Below are positions 1-6,785 of a DNA stretch of 14,553 nt, piece after piece. The DNA comes from an uncultured Prevotella sp. (GTDB taxonomy: Bacteria > Bacteroidota > Bacteroidia > Bacteroidales > Bacteroidaceae). A program made the translations under genes and the position numbers. Positions within the stretch are counted from its first letter, which is position 1. Each line of letters starts with the position of its first letter. Under the pieces are notes generated by a model, which was not told the DNA's origin, did no database searches, and saw nothing but the letters and a program-made list of their open reading frames with translations. The stretch is taken from positions 1 through 14,553 of the forward strand of contig USAI01000059.1 in assembly GCA_900552675.1 (NCBI GenBank), read 5' to 3'.

Positions 1-221
1 TCAATGAGCAATGGCGCAGACATTTCCCTATGCCAGACTATGAGATTGACCAGATCAAGAAGAAAGTAGTTGTCCGCATTTACGGCAATGAAATCAACAA
101 ACGATACACAGATTTGTTGAAGACAAACGACACTCTTTCACTATGGGATTGCATCTCGCTTGATGCAGTACAAAAAGGCAGAACTATTCATGATTCTCTT
201 TTTTATGTAAAACCTACTTCT

Positions 222-274
222 CCCCACCACCTTCTACACCTTATTATATATACTACCCAGCACAAATGGTGGGG
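222..274. repeat. 8-bp inverted repeat upstream of metY
   Basis: CCCCACCA at 222-229 is the exact reverse complement of TGGTGGGG at 267-274, with an AT-rich 37-base spacer. It lies about 55-75 bases upstream of the metY -33 region. It could be an operator half-site pair or a weak hairpin at the end of the preceding gene. No U-tract follows, so a classical terminator is unlikely. Confidence 0.4.
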
Positions 275-326
275 TGATATATGTTTCTACCATATTTGTG
301 GTATGCGAAATGCCGTGTTTGTGCTA

Positions 327-357
327 TTGTGGGTATGCAAGAAAGTGCGTATCTTTG
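327..357 (+). promoter_or_regulatory. Bacteroidota-type promoter for metY-cysK
   Basis: The -7 box TATCTTTG lies at 350-357, and a TTG compatible with the -33 element lies at 327-329 with a 20-base spacer. This fits the Bacteroidota primary-sigma consensus (TTG, 19-21 bases, TAnnTTTG). Transcription would start near 364, leaving a leader of about 110 bases before the metY ATG. The leader has a GC-rich segment at about 395-446 that I could not match to a known riboswitch. Confidence 0.75.
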
Positions 358-472
358 CAATGTCAATAATAAAAGAACGCAACATTATTTATAAACGGCT
401 GCGGCGTGGCACTGGCGATGACAAGCGGTGTATAGCGCTGGTGGCATAAAACTAAAGAAAGGACATACAATC

Positions 473-1762
473 ATGAGCAACAAGAAACTTCATTTCGAGA
501 CACTGCAACTGCACGTAGGACAAGAACAGCCCGACCCCGCTACCGACGCTCGCGCGGTGCCTATCTACCAAACCACCTCGTATGTGTTTCGCAATTCGCA
601 ACACGCTGCCGACCGTTTCGCCCTTCGCGACCCTGGTAACATTTACGGCCGTTTGACCAACTCTACTCAGGGTGTGTTTGAAGAGCGTGTGGCTGCTCTT
701 GAAGGTGGCGTGGCTGCCTTGGCTGTAGCATCAGGCGCCGCCGCTGTAACTTATGCTCTGCAAAACATTGTTCAGGCTGGCGACCACATTGTTGCTGCCG
801 ACAACCTGTATGGTGGTTCGTTCAACCTCATTACCCACACACTTGAAACACAGGGCGTAACAAACACTATCGTAAACGTAAACGACCTGGCTGCCCTTGA
901 GGCCGCTATACAGCCCAACACTAAGGTGGTGTATGCCGAGACCTTTGGTAACCCCAACTCTGACGTTACCGACCTTGAGGCCGTGGCTGCTGTGGCACAT
1001 AAGCACAACATCCCATTTATTGTTGATAACACCTTTGGCACACCGTTCCTCATTCGTCCTATCGAACATGGTGCCGACGTGGTGGTACACTCGGCCACTA
1101 AGTTTATCGGCGGACATGGTTCAAGCCTTGGCGGTGTAATTGTCGACGGTGGCACCTTCGACTGGAAAGCCAATGCCGACAAGTATCCCACACTGGCCAA
1201 ACCCGACCCCTCATACCACGGCGCCATCTTTGCCGATGTAGCTGGCAAGGCAGCCTTCGTAACTCGCATACGTGCCGTCATCTTGCGCGACACGGGTGCC
1301 GCCATCTCGCCCTTCAACGCATGGATATTGCTGCAAGGTCTTGAAACCCTCTCGCTGCGTGTAGAACGTCATGTGGCTAATGCGCTGAAGGTAGTCGACT
1401 TCTTGGCTCATCACCCCAAGGTAGAGAAGGTAAACCACCCATCATTGCCTTCGCATCCCGACCACGAGCTGTACAAAAAATATTATCCCAACGGTGGTGG
1501 TAGCATCTTTACCTTTGAGATAAAGGGTGGCGAAGCAGCAGCCTGGAAGTTTATAGACTCGCTTAAGATCTTCTCGCTGTTGGCCAACGTGGCCGACGTG
1601 AAGAGCCTTGTGATACATCCCGCCACTACCACTCACTCGCAGATGTCGCCCGAAGAGCTTGCGCAGCAGCACATCACGCCCTCTACCATCCGCTTGAGTA
1701 TTGGCGTTGAACACATTGACGACATTATTGATGATTTGCAGCAAGCCTTCGACCAAATTTAA
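473..1762 (+). CDS. metY: O-acetylhomoserine sulfhydrylase (aminocarboxypropyltransferase), MetY
   Basis: PLP enzyme of the Cys/Met metabolism family (gamma family, fold type I). It makes homocysteine from O-acetylhomoserine and sulfide, and related enzymes also accept methanethiol. The protein is 429 residues, normal for MetY and longer than cystathionine synthases and lyases (about 380-400). Visible motifs are YGR at 59-61, where Tyr and Arg contact PLP phosphate of the neighbouring subunit; SGAAA at about 87-91; VDNTFGTP at 184-191 with Asp185 facing the pyridine nitrogen; and HSATKFIGGHG with the Schiff-base Lys210. The start at 473 was chosen because a purine-rich AAAGAAAGGA lies at 455-464 and family similarity begins right there. 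An in-frame GTG at 428 would add 15 unrelated residues. It is followed 45 bases later by cysK and probably shares its mRNA. Confidence 0.95.
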   Translation: MSNKKLHFETLQLHVGQEQPDPATDARAVPIYQTTSYVFRNSQHAADRFALRDPGNIYGRLTNSTQGVFEERVAALEGGVAALAVASGAAAVTYALQNIVQAGDHIVAADNLYGGSFNLITHTLETQGVTNTIVNVNDLAALEAAIQPNTKVVYAETFGNPNSDVTDLEAVAAVAHKHNIPFIVDNTFGTPFLIRPIEHGADVVVHSATKFIGGHGSSLGGVIVDGGTFDWKANADKYPTLAKPDPSYHGAIFADVAGKAAFVTRIRAVILRDTGAAISPFNAWILLQGLETLSLRVERHVANALKVVDFLAHHPKVEKVNHPSLPSHPDHELYKKYYPNGGGSIFTFEIKGGEAAAWKFIDSLKIFSLLANVADVKSLVIHPATTTHSQMSPEELAQQHITPSTIRLSIGVEHIDDIIDDLQQAFDQI

Positions 1763-1807
1763 ATAAACATTTTCGTCGCCCCCGTAAAAACAGAAAGGAA
1801 AGATATT

Positions 1808-2755
1808 ATGGCAAAGATAGCAAAGAAGCTGACCGACCTCATTGGCAACACGCCACTGCTGGAGCTTGATAAATTTTCGGCCGAGAAGGGACTAAAAACT
1901 CCTATCATAGCAAAGGTAGAATATTTCAACCCTGGCGGAAGTGTGAAAGACCGCATAGCGCTGGCCATGATTGAAGATGCCGAGCAGAAAGGTATACTGA
2001 AGCCTGGTGCCACCATCATCGAGCCCACCAGCGGAAACACAGGTGTGGGTCTGGCACTGGTGTCGGCCGTGAAGGGCTATAAACTCATTCTCACCATGCC
2101 CGAGACCATGAGCATTGAGCGCCGCAACCTGGTGAAGGCCTATGGCGCTACGGTGAAACTGACAAGTGGTAAAGATGGCATGCCCGGCGCTATCAAAGCA
2201 GCCGACGAGTTGCGCGACAGCATACCTGGCGCCGTAATCTTACAGCAGTTTGAGAACGCCGCCAACCCCCGTCGTCACTACGAAACCACGGGTAAGGAGA
2301 TATGGGAACAGACCGACGGTAAGGTAGATATTGTAGTGGCTGGTGTAGGCACTGGTGGCACCATATCGGGCATAGGCAAACGCCTGAAAGCATATAACCC
2401 CAACGTTAAGGTGGTGGCTGTAGAGCCCGCCTCGTCGCCCGTGCTGAACGGTGGTAAGAGTGGCCCGCATAAAATTCAGGGCATAGGTGCTGGCTTTGTG
2501 CCTAAGACCTATGATGCAGGCGTTATTGACGAGGTGCTCGACATTGACAACGACGATGCCATACGCACAGGTCGCGAGTTGGCACGTGAAGAAGGATTGC
2601 TGGTAGGCATCTCGTCGGGTGCAGCTGCCTTTGCTGCCGCACAGTTGGCCAAACGTCCTGAGAATGAGGGCAAAACCATCGTGGCCATCTTGCCCGATAC
2701 TGGCGAGCGCTATCTGTCAACGGTGCTCTACGCCTTCGACGAATATCCACTTTAA
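1808..2755 (+). CDS. cysK: Cysteine synthase A (O-acetylserine sulfhydrylase)
   Basis: Fold-type II PLP enzyme that makes cysteine from O-acetylserine and sulfide in the cytoplasm. The 315-residue length is typical. The N-terminal LIGNTPLLEL, the PLP lysine Lys47 in NPGGSVKDRIA, the substrate loop TSGNTG at 74-79, the phosphate-binding GTGGT at 181-185, and GISSGAA at 267-273 (Ser to the pyridine nitrogen) are all present. AAAGGAAAG just upstream is a reasonable ribosome site. The 45-base gap from metY has no promoter or terminator, so the two sulfide-fixing enzymes look co-transcribed. The C-terminus YLSTVLYAFDEYPL resembles the usual 'ERYLST.LF' ending. CysM is less likely given the overall motif set. 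Confidence 0.95.
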   Translation: MAKIAKKLTDLIGNTPLLELDKFSAEKGLKTPIIAKVEYFNPGGSVKDRIALAMIEDAEQKGILKPGATIIEPTSGNTGVGLALVSAVKGYKLILTMPETMSIERRNLVKAYGATVKLTSGKDGMPGAIKAADELRDSIPGAVILQQFENAANPRRHYETTGKEIWEQTDGKVDIVVAGVGTGGTISGIGKRLKAYNPNVKVVAVEPASSPVLNGGKSGPHKIQGIGAGFVPKTYDAGVIDEVLDIDNDDAIRTGRELAREEGLLVGISSGAAAFAAAQLAKRPENEGKTIVAILPDTGERYLSTVLYAFDEYPL

Positions 2756-2835
2756 TAGGCAACGTATATTATCAAGAAACGATATCATTAATTGCTAACG
2801 ATTGTATTGTCATTTCAACGAAATGGCGCTTTATG

Positions 2836-2869
2836 AAAGGGGCGGCACGCGATGTGCTACCCCTTTTTT
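2836..2869 (+). terminator. Rho-independent terminator of metY-cysK
   Basis: AAAGGGG at 2836-2842 pairs with CCCCTTT at 2860-2866. An inner GCAC/GTGC stem (2845-2848 with 2854-2857) closes on a 5-base loop, and a T-run reaches 2869. It lies about 80 bases after the cysK stop. The 331-base gap 2756-3086 otherwise holds only AT-rich DNA, the glyS promoter and the glyS leader. Confidence 0.85.
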
Positions 2870-2993
2870 AATTCAGTTGTCGCTTCTTTTTAACTGGCCT
2901 TCATCCCTTTAGTAGTATTGGCTGCTAATACATCAAAAACACAATTAAATAACATTTAACTCAATAAAAGTAAGGAAATTATATAAAAAAGCG

Positions 2994-3001
2994 TAACTTT
3001 G
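2994..3001 (+). promoter_or_regulatory. -7 box of the glyS promoter
   Basis: TAACTTTG matches TAnnTTTG exactly. No clear TTG is visible at the -33 distance. Predicted transcription start is about 3008, giving a leader of about 80 bases. Confidence 0.7.
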
Positions 3002-3011
3002 CAACTTAAAG

Positions 3012-3040
3012 CGGCACCATGCCTACCAAGCGGGCTGCCG
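3012..3040 (+). promoter_or_regulatory. Short hairpin in the glyS leader
   Basis: CGGCA at 3012-3016 pairs with TGCCG at 3036-3040 across a 19-base loop, located at the predicted 5' end of the glyS transcript. The stem is short, so it may be chance. I see no T-box-like elements. Confidence 0.25.
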
Positions 3041-3086
3041 ACAGGCTATAGATAGCGAATTTTCAAATAATAAAATACATACAACA

Positions 3087-4628
3087 ATGGCACAAGAAGA
3101 CGTTTTTAAGAAAATTGTGAGTCACTGCAAAGAGTACGGTTTCGTATTCCCCAGCAGCGAACTGTACGATGGACTGGGAGCTGTGTACGACTACGGACAG
3201 AATGGCGTAGAACTGAAAAATAACATTAAGGAGTATTGGTGGAAGAGCATGGTATTGCTGCACGAGAACATCGTGGGCATCGACTCGGCCATCTTCATGC
3301 ACCCCACCATTTGGAAGGCCAGCGGACACGTTGACGCCTTCAACGACCCCCTCATCGACAATCGCGACTCGAAGAAACGCTACCGCGCCGACGTGCTGAT
3401 TGAAGACCAGATAGCAAAATATGACGAGAAGATAGCCAAAGAGGTGGCCAAGGCTGAGAAACGCTTTGGCGACGCCTTTGACAAAGAGAAGTTTATGGAG
3501 ACCAACGGCCGTGTGCTGGAGCACAAACAGAAGCGCGACGCGCTGCACGAGCGTTATACCAAGGCTATGCAGGGTCCCGACCTCGACGAGCTGAAGCAGA
3601 TTATTGTTGACGAGGAGATTGTTGACCCCATCAGCGGCACTAAGAACTGGACCGACGTGCGCCAGTTTAACCTCATGTTCTCTACCGAGATGGGTTCGGC
3701 CTCTGACTCTACCAGCAAGATATATCTGCGTCCTGAAACCGCACAGGGTATCTTTGTTAACTATCTGAACGTGCAGAAGACTGGCCGCATGAAGATTCCT
3801 TTCGGTATTGCACAGATAGGTAAGGCTTTCCGTAACGAGATTGTGGCTCGCCAGTTTATCTTCCGTATGCGCGAGTTTGAGCAGATGGAGATGCAGTTCT
3901 TTGTGAAGCCTGGCACCGAGATGGAGTGGTTTGCTAAGTGGAAAGAAACACGTATGAAGTGGCATCAGGCTCTGGGCTTCGGTGCAGAAAACTATCGTTT
4001 CCATGACCACGAGAAGTTGGCTCACTATGCTAACGCCGCTACCGATATCGAGTTTAAGATGCCCTTCGGCTTCAAAGAGGTGGAAGGCATTCACAGCCGT
4101 ACCGACTACGACCTCAGCCAGCACGAGAAGTTCTCGGGCAAGAGCATCAAATACTTTGATCCGCAGGAGAACAAGAGCTACACACCGTATGATATCGAAA
4201 CCTCTATTGGTGTTGACCGTATGTTCCTGAGCGTGATGTGTCACTCATATTGCGAAGAGCAGCTTGAGAACGGCGAAACCCGCGTAGTGCTGAAGTTGCC
4301 CGCACCATTGGCTCCTGTTAAGTTGGCCGTGCTGCCCTTGCTGAAGAAGGATGGTCTGCCTGAAAAGGCTCGCGAGATTGTGAACGACCTGAAGTTCCAC
4401 TTCAACACACACTACGATGAGAAAGACACCATTGGCAAGCGCTACCGTCGTCAGGATGCCATTGGTACACCTTACTGTGTGACCGTTGACCACGACACGC
4501 TGAAAGACAACTGTGTGACCTTGCGTTTCCGCGATACCATGCAGCAAGAGCGTGTAAATATTGACCAGCTGCGTGGCATCATTGAAGACAAGGTGAGCAT
4601 CACCAGTCTGCTGAAGAAGCTGCAGTAA
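3087..4628 (+). CDS. glyS: Glycyl-tRNA synthetase, single-chain (alpha2) type
   Basis: Class II aminoacyl-tRNA synthetase that charges tRNA-Gly with glycine. It is the homodimeric form of Bacteroidota, archaea and eukaryotes, not the alpha/beta two-gene form of many proteobacteria. In its 513 residues are an N-terminal family block (FPSSELYDGLGAVYDYGQNG at about 21-40), a charged insertion at about 95-165, LRPETAQGIF at 214-223, motif 2 as FRNEI at 248-252 plus FRMREFEQMEMQFF, and motif 3 as ETSIGVDRMF at 371-380. The C-terminal anticodon-binding domain begins near PAPLAPVKLAVLPL at about 405. The ATG start is followed by the usual Bacteroidota beginning MAQEDVFKKIV. Upstream is AT-rich with no strong Shine-Dalgarno. 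Confidence 0.97.
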   Translation: MAQEDVFKKIVSHCKEYGFVFPSSELYDGLGAVYDYGQNGVELKNNIKEYWWKSMVLLHENIVGIDSAIFMHPTIWKASGHVDAFNDPLIDNRDSKKRYRADVLIEDQIAKYDEKIAKEVAKAEKRFGDAFDKEKFMETNGRVLEHKQKRDALHERYTKAMQGPDLDELKQIIVDEEIVDPISGTKNWTDVRQFNLMFSTEMGSASDSTSKIYLRPETAQGIFVNYLNVQKTGRMKIPFGIAQIGKAFRNEIVARQFIFRMREFEQMEMQFFVKPGTEMEWFAKWKETRMKWHQALGFGAENYRFHDHEKLAHYANAATDIEFKMPFGFKEVEGIHSRTDYDLSQHEKFSGKSIKYFDPQENKSYTPYDIETSIGVDRMFLSVMCHSYCEEQLENGETRVVLKLPAPLAPVKLAVLPLLKKDGLPEKAREIVNDLKFHFNTHYDEKDTIGKRYRRQDAIGTPYCVTVDHDTLKDNCVTLRFRDTMQQERVNIDQLRGIIEDKVSITSLLKKLQ

Positions 4629-4651
4629 GCGCGTGGTCTGTGTGCACGATG

Positions 4652-4688
4652 GGTGCTCGGCACCATACTGATAATGGTGCTCAGCACC
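4652..4688 (+). promoter_or_regulatory. Nested palindromes forming a large hairpin between glyS and the FKBP gene
   Basis: Two near-identical 13-base palindromes, GGTGCTCGGCACC (4652-4664) and GGTGCTCAGCACC (4676-4688), sit in tandem. Each can fold alone (5-bp stem, 3-base loop). The whole unit can instead fold into one hairpin with 15-base arms (4652-4666 and 4674-4688, two mismatches, 7-base loop). No T-run follows, so it is not a standard terminator. It may be an mRNA-stability or processing element or a protein-binding site. Confidence 0.6.
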
Positions 4689-4715
4689 ACTGAAACACAA
4701 CATCATACATTGTAA

Positions 4716-5369
4716 ATGAAAAAATATTTATATGTTCTTCTCGCTGCCTTCGTGGCCGTGTTTGCACTGTCATCGTGCAGCGAGGATGATAACACTCCGG
4801 AAGAATATCCCGATTGGCAGGCTACCAATGAGAAATATTTTGACGACCTGTTTGCCACGGCTAAGATGAAGCAAGCCAGTGGCGACCCCTCGTGGAAAGT
4901 AATCAGAAATTGGACGCTTGACGAGAACTCGGCCAAACATAGCTACGACCACATTGTGGTGCATGTGCTGCAGTCGAGCGGCGAGACGGTGAAACCTTAT
5001 TCTACCGACTCGGTGCGTGTGCATTATAGCGGCCGCTTGTTGCCCTCGCTCTCGTATAAGTTGGGATATGAGTTTGATAAATCGTATAAAGGCGAATTTG
5101 ACGTAAACACCGCCATTCCCACCAAGTTTAATGTCACTGATATGGTTAATGGTGTTACCACCGCGTTGCTCAACATGAACCTGGGCGACCGCTGGGAGGT
5201 GTATATACCTTACCAGTTGGGGTACAAAGACGAGGAAAACGGAAGCATTCCTGCTTACTCGATGTTGAAGTTCGACCTCTACCTCGTGGGCATCTACCGC
5301 AAAGGTACCGCGGTGCCCGACTGGAAGGCTAAAGAAAACACCTTTGAACTGTGGGATGAGGCGTGGTAA
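4716..5369 (+). CDS. FKBP-type peptidyl-prolyl isomerase lipoprotein
   Basis: Predicted envelope lipoprotein of 217 residues. The signal peptide MKKYLYVLLAAFVAVFALSSC ends in a lipobox with Cys21, followed by the acidic SEDDNTPEE. Acidic residues after the lipidated Cys fit the Bacteroidota lipoprotein export signal, so surface exposure is possible. A charged linker (about 30-95) leads to a C-terminal FKBP domain at about 98-194: DSVRVHYSGRLL, FD at 120-121, MNLGDRWEVYIPYQLGY and IPAYSMLKFDLYLVGI. The pocket tyrosine (Tyr170) and FD pair are kept, but the position of the conserved pocket-floor Trp (V-I-x-G-W in typical FKBPs) appears as MVNGV, with Val147 instead. Activity may therefore be low and the role chaperone-like. 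It follows glyS by 87 bases with the large hairpin between. No TAnnTTTG promoter is visible in the gap. Confidence 0.88.
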   Translation: MKKYLYVLLAAFVAVFALSSCSEDDNTPEEYPDWQATNEKYFDDLFATAKMKQASGDPSWKVIRNWTLDENSAKHSYDHIVVHVLQSSGETVKPYSTDSVRVHYSGRLLPSLSYKLGYEFDKSYKGEFDVNTAIPTKFNVTDMVNGVTTALLNMNLGDRWEVYIPYQLGYKDEENGSIPAYSMLKFDLYLVGIYRKGTAVPDWKAKENTFELWDEAW

Positions 5370-5402
5370 ACCTCTCATCATCCGCATAACGATAACATAA
5401 AC

Positions 5403-5456
5403 AAGAAGCGCAAAGCAGCAAACCTATTGAGGGATGCCCTTTGCGCTTCTTTTTTT
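5403..5456 (+). terminator. Rho-independent terminator after the FKBP gene
   Basis: A perfect 13-bp stem, AAGAAGCGCAAAG (5403-5415) with CTTTGCGCTTCTT (5439-5451), has a 23-base loop and a T-run through 5456. It starts 33 bases after the stop codon. The A-rich left arm means it might also act on a transcript from the other strand, though no minus-strand gene needs it. Confidence 0.9.
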
Positions 5457-5490
5457 GTATAAAACCTACTACTATATCAAGAAAAGATGC

Positions 5491-5498
5491 TACCTTTG
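5491..5498 (+). promoter_or_regulatory. -7 box of the PatB/MalY gene promoter
   Basis: TACCTTTG matches TAnnTTTG exactly. The predicted start is near 5505, with a leader of about 36 bases. No convincing -33 TTG is at the right distance. Confidence 0.7.
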
Positions 5499-5540
5499 CA
5501 TTGCAATTTTTTGTAGTATCAGCAAGAACCTTTTAAACAA

Positions 5541-6716
5541 ATGGAATCATATAATTTCGACACCATTATCGACCGTCAAGGCACCAACACGGTGGCTATA
5601 GACGGACAGAAAGCTACCTTCGGACGCGACGGACTGATGCCGCTGTGGGTGGCCGACATGGACTTTGAAACGCCCTCGTTTATTGTGGAAGCGCTGCAGC
5701 AGCGCCTTAACCATCATTTATATGGCTACACCATTGTGCCCGATGCTTATTGGCAGGCTGTGCAGCAGTGGCTCTTCGACCGCCATGGCTGGCAGGTAGA
5801 GCGCCAGTGGTTGTGCTATATACCTGGCATAGTGAAGGGTATAGGCATGGCTGTCAATGTGTTTACAAAGCCTGGCGATAAAATTATTATTCAGCCACCC
5901 GTGTACCATCCGTTCCGCCTTACACCACAAGGCAACGGTAGAGAGGTGGTGTTTAATCCGCTTATTTGCCACGATGATGGGTCGTACAGCATGAACTTTG
6001 ATCACCTGAAGCAGATAATCGATGAGAAAACAAAAATGCTTATTGTGTGCAACCCGCACAATCCCGCTGGCATTGTATGGCCTAAAGAGGTGCTGGCGCA
6101 GCTGGCACACATCTGCCACGAGCATGGCATCATCGTTATCTCTGACGAGATACACTGCGATATGACGCTCTTCGGACATCGGCATACGCCCTTTGCTACC
6201 GCCTCTGACGAGGCCGCACAGTGCAGCATCACGTTTGGGGCACCATCGAAGACGTTCAACATTGCGGGTATCGTAAGTTCTTATTGCGTTGTGCCTAACG
6301 CCGAGCTGCGCCAGAAGTTTTATTCGTGGCTCGAGGCCAACGAGTTTTCTGACCCGCCTATGTTCTCGCCCATAGCCACTATTGCGGCCTTTACAAAGGG
6401 CAACGCGTGGCGCGAGGCCATGCTGCACTATGTTGAAGACAATGTGCGCTTTGTTGAAGACTACTGTCGCCAGCATCTGCCTGCTATCGTGCCCGTGCGC
6501 CCCGAGGCATCGTTCTTGGTGTGGCTAAACTGTAAAGGGCTGGGCTTGAACCACGATCAGCTTATCAATCTCTTCACCGAGAAGGCTCACTTGGCCTTGA
6601 ACGATGGCGAAATGTTTGGTCCTGGTGGCGAAGGCTTTATGCGCCTGAATGTGGGTTGCCCACGCGCTAAACTAAAGACGGCGCTCGACTTGTTGGTGCA
6701 GGCGTTGAAGAAATAA
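5541..6716 (+). CDS. MalY/PatB family PLP-dependent cysteine-S-conjugate (cystathionine) beta-lyase
   Basis: Fold-type I PLP enzyme of 391 residues, the usual length for MalY/PatB C-S lyases. These cleave cystathionine or other cysteine S-conjugates to a thiol, pyruvate and ammonia. Family marks are the N-terminal FDTIIDRQGTNTVAIDG, PLWVADMDFETP at about 34-45, YGYT at 61-64, NPHNPAGIVW at 171-180, SDEIHCD at 201-207 with the pyridine-binding Asp202, and GAPSKTFNIAG with Schiff-base Lys237. Near the C-terminus FMRLNVGCPR carries the substrate carboxylate-binding Arg. It has its own promoter. With metY and cysK 3-5 kb upstream it fits transsulfuration or sulfur recycling, but hydrogen sulfide release from cysteine is also possible. 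The exact substrate cannot be told from sequence. Confidence 0.9.
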   Translation: MESYNFDTIIDRQGTNTVAIDGQKATFGRDGLMPLWVADMDFETPSFIVEALQQRLNHHLYGYTIVPDAYWQAVQQWLFDRHGWQVERQWLCYIPGIVKGIGMAVNVFTKPGDKIIIQPPVYHPFRLTPQGNGREVVFNPLICHDDGSYSMNFDHLKQIIDEKTKMLIVCNPHNPAGIVWPKEVLAQLAHICHEHGIIVISDEIHCDMTLFGHRHTPFATASDEAAQCSITFGAPSKTFNIAGIVSSYCVVPNAELRQKFYSWLEANEFSDPPMFSPIATIAAFTKGNAWREAMLHYVEDNVRFVEDYCRQHLPAIVPVRPEASFLVWLNCKGLGLNHDQLINLFTEKAHLALNDGEMFGPGGEGFMRLNVGCPRAKLKTALDLLVQALKK

Positions 6717-6772
6717 GGCACACGCCGAAACACATAACAATGTTATTATTTTCACATTTCACCCTTTTATTG

Positions 6773-6780
6773 TATCTTTG
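6773..6780 (+). promoter_or_regulatory. -7 box 5 bases before an ATG (possible leaderless transcript)
   Basis: TATCTTTG fits TAnnTTTG. Its last base is 5 bases from the ATG at 6786. Bacteroidota transcripts usually begin about 5-8 bases after this box, so the mRNA would start at or next to the start codon. Confidence 0.65.
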
Positions 6781-6785
6781 CAAGT

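Larger units (their letters stand above)
3..449 (+). pseudogene. 3' portion of RecG-like/AlbA-type ATP-binding protein, C-terminus apparently degraded
   Basis: The reading frame is open from base 3, so the gene began upstream of the window. Residues encoded at about 3-190 (NEQWRRHFPMPDYEID, then VVVRIYGNEINKRYTDLL and LDAVQKGRTI) resemble the C-terminal part of the large Bacteroidota family of AlbA_2/RecG-like ATP-binding regulators. There a winged-helix segment of the type 'LLDKVQKG..I..EEA..L...GLIEGR.PN' follows. Here similarity stops just after VQKGRTI, and the remaining roughly 80 codons are Cys/Trp/His-rich, lack the expected GLIEGR-PN block, and run through the promoter of the next gene. 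Neither of the other two forward frames resumes the expected motif. I read this as a 3'-truncated or rearranged remnant with a run-on tail. A lineage-specific natural terminus is the alternative. The family call rests on memory of motif style. Confidence 0.5.

Noticed and set aside
418..435. A five-codon leader peptide (MTSGV) in the metY leader
   Set aside because: It contains no Cys or Met codons apart from the start, and no attenuator hairpin pair is visible.
428..472. GTG start giving MetY 15 extra residues
   Set aside because: The extra residues are unlike the family, and the ATG at 473 has a purine-rich ribosome site at the right distance.
3063..4244. A 393-codon open frame on the minus strand opposite glyS
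   Set aside because: It lies entirely antisense to a textbook glyS, has no recognisable domain, and its composition mirrors the codon use of the real gene.
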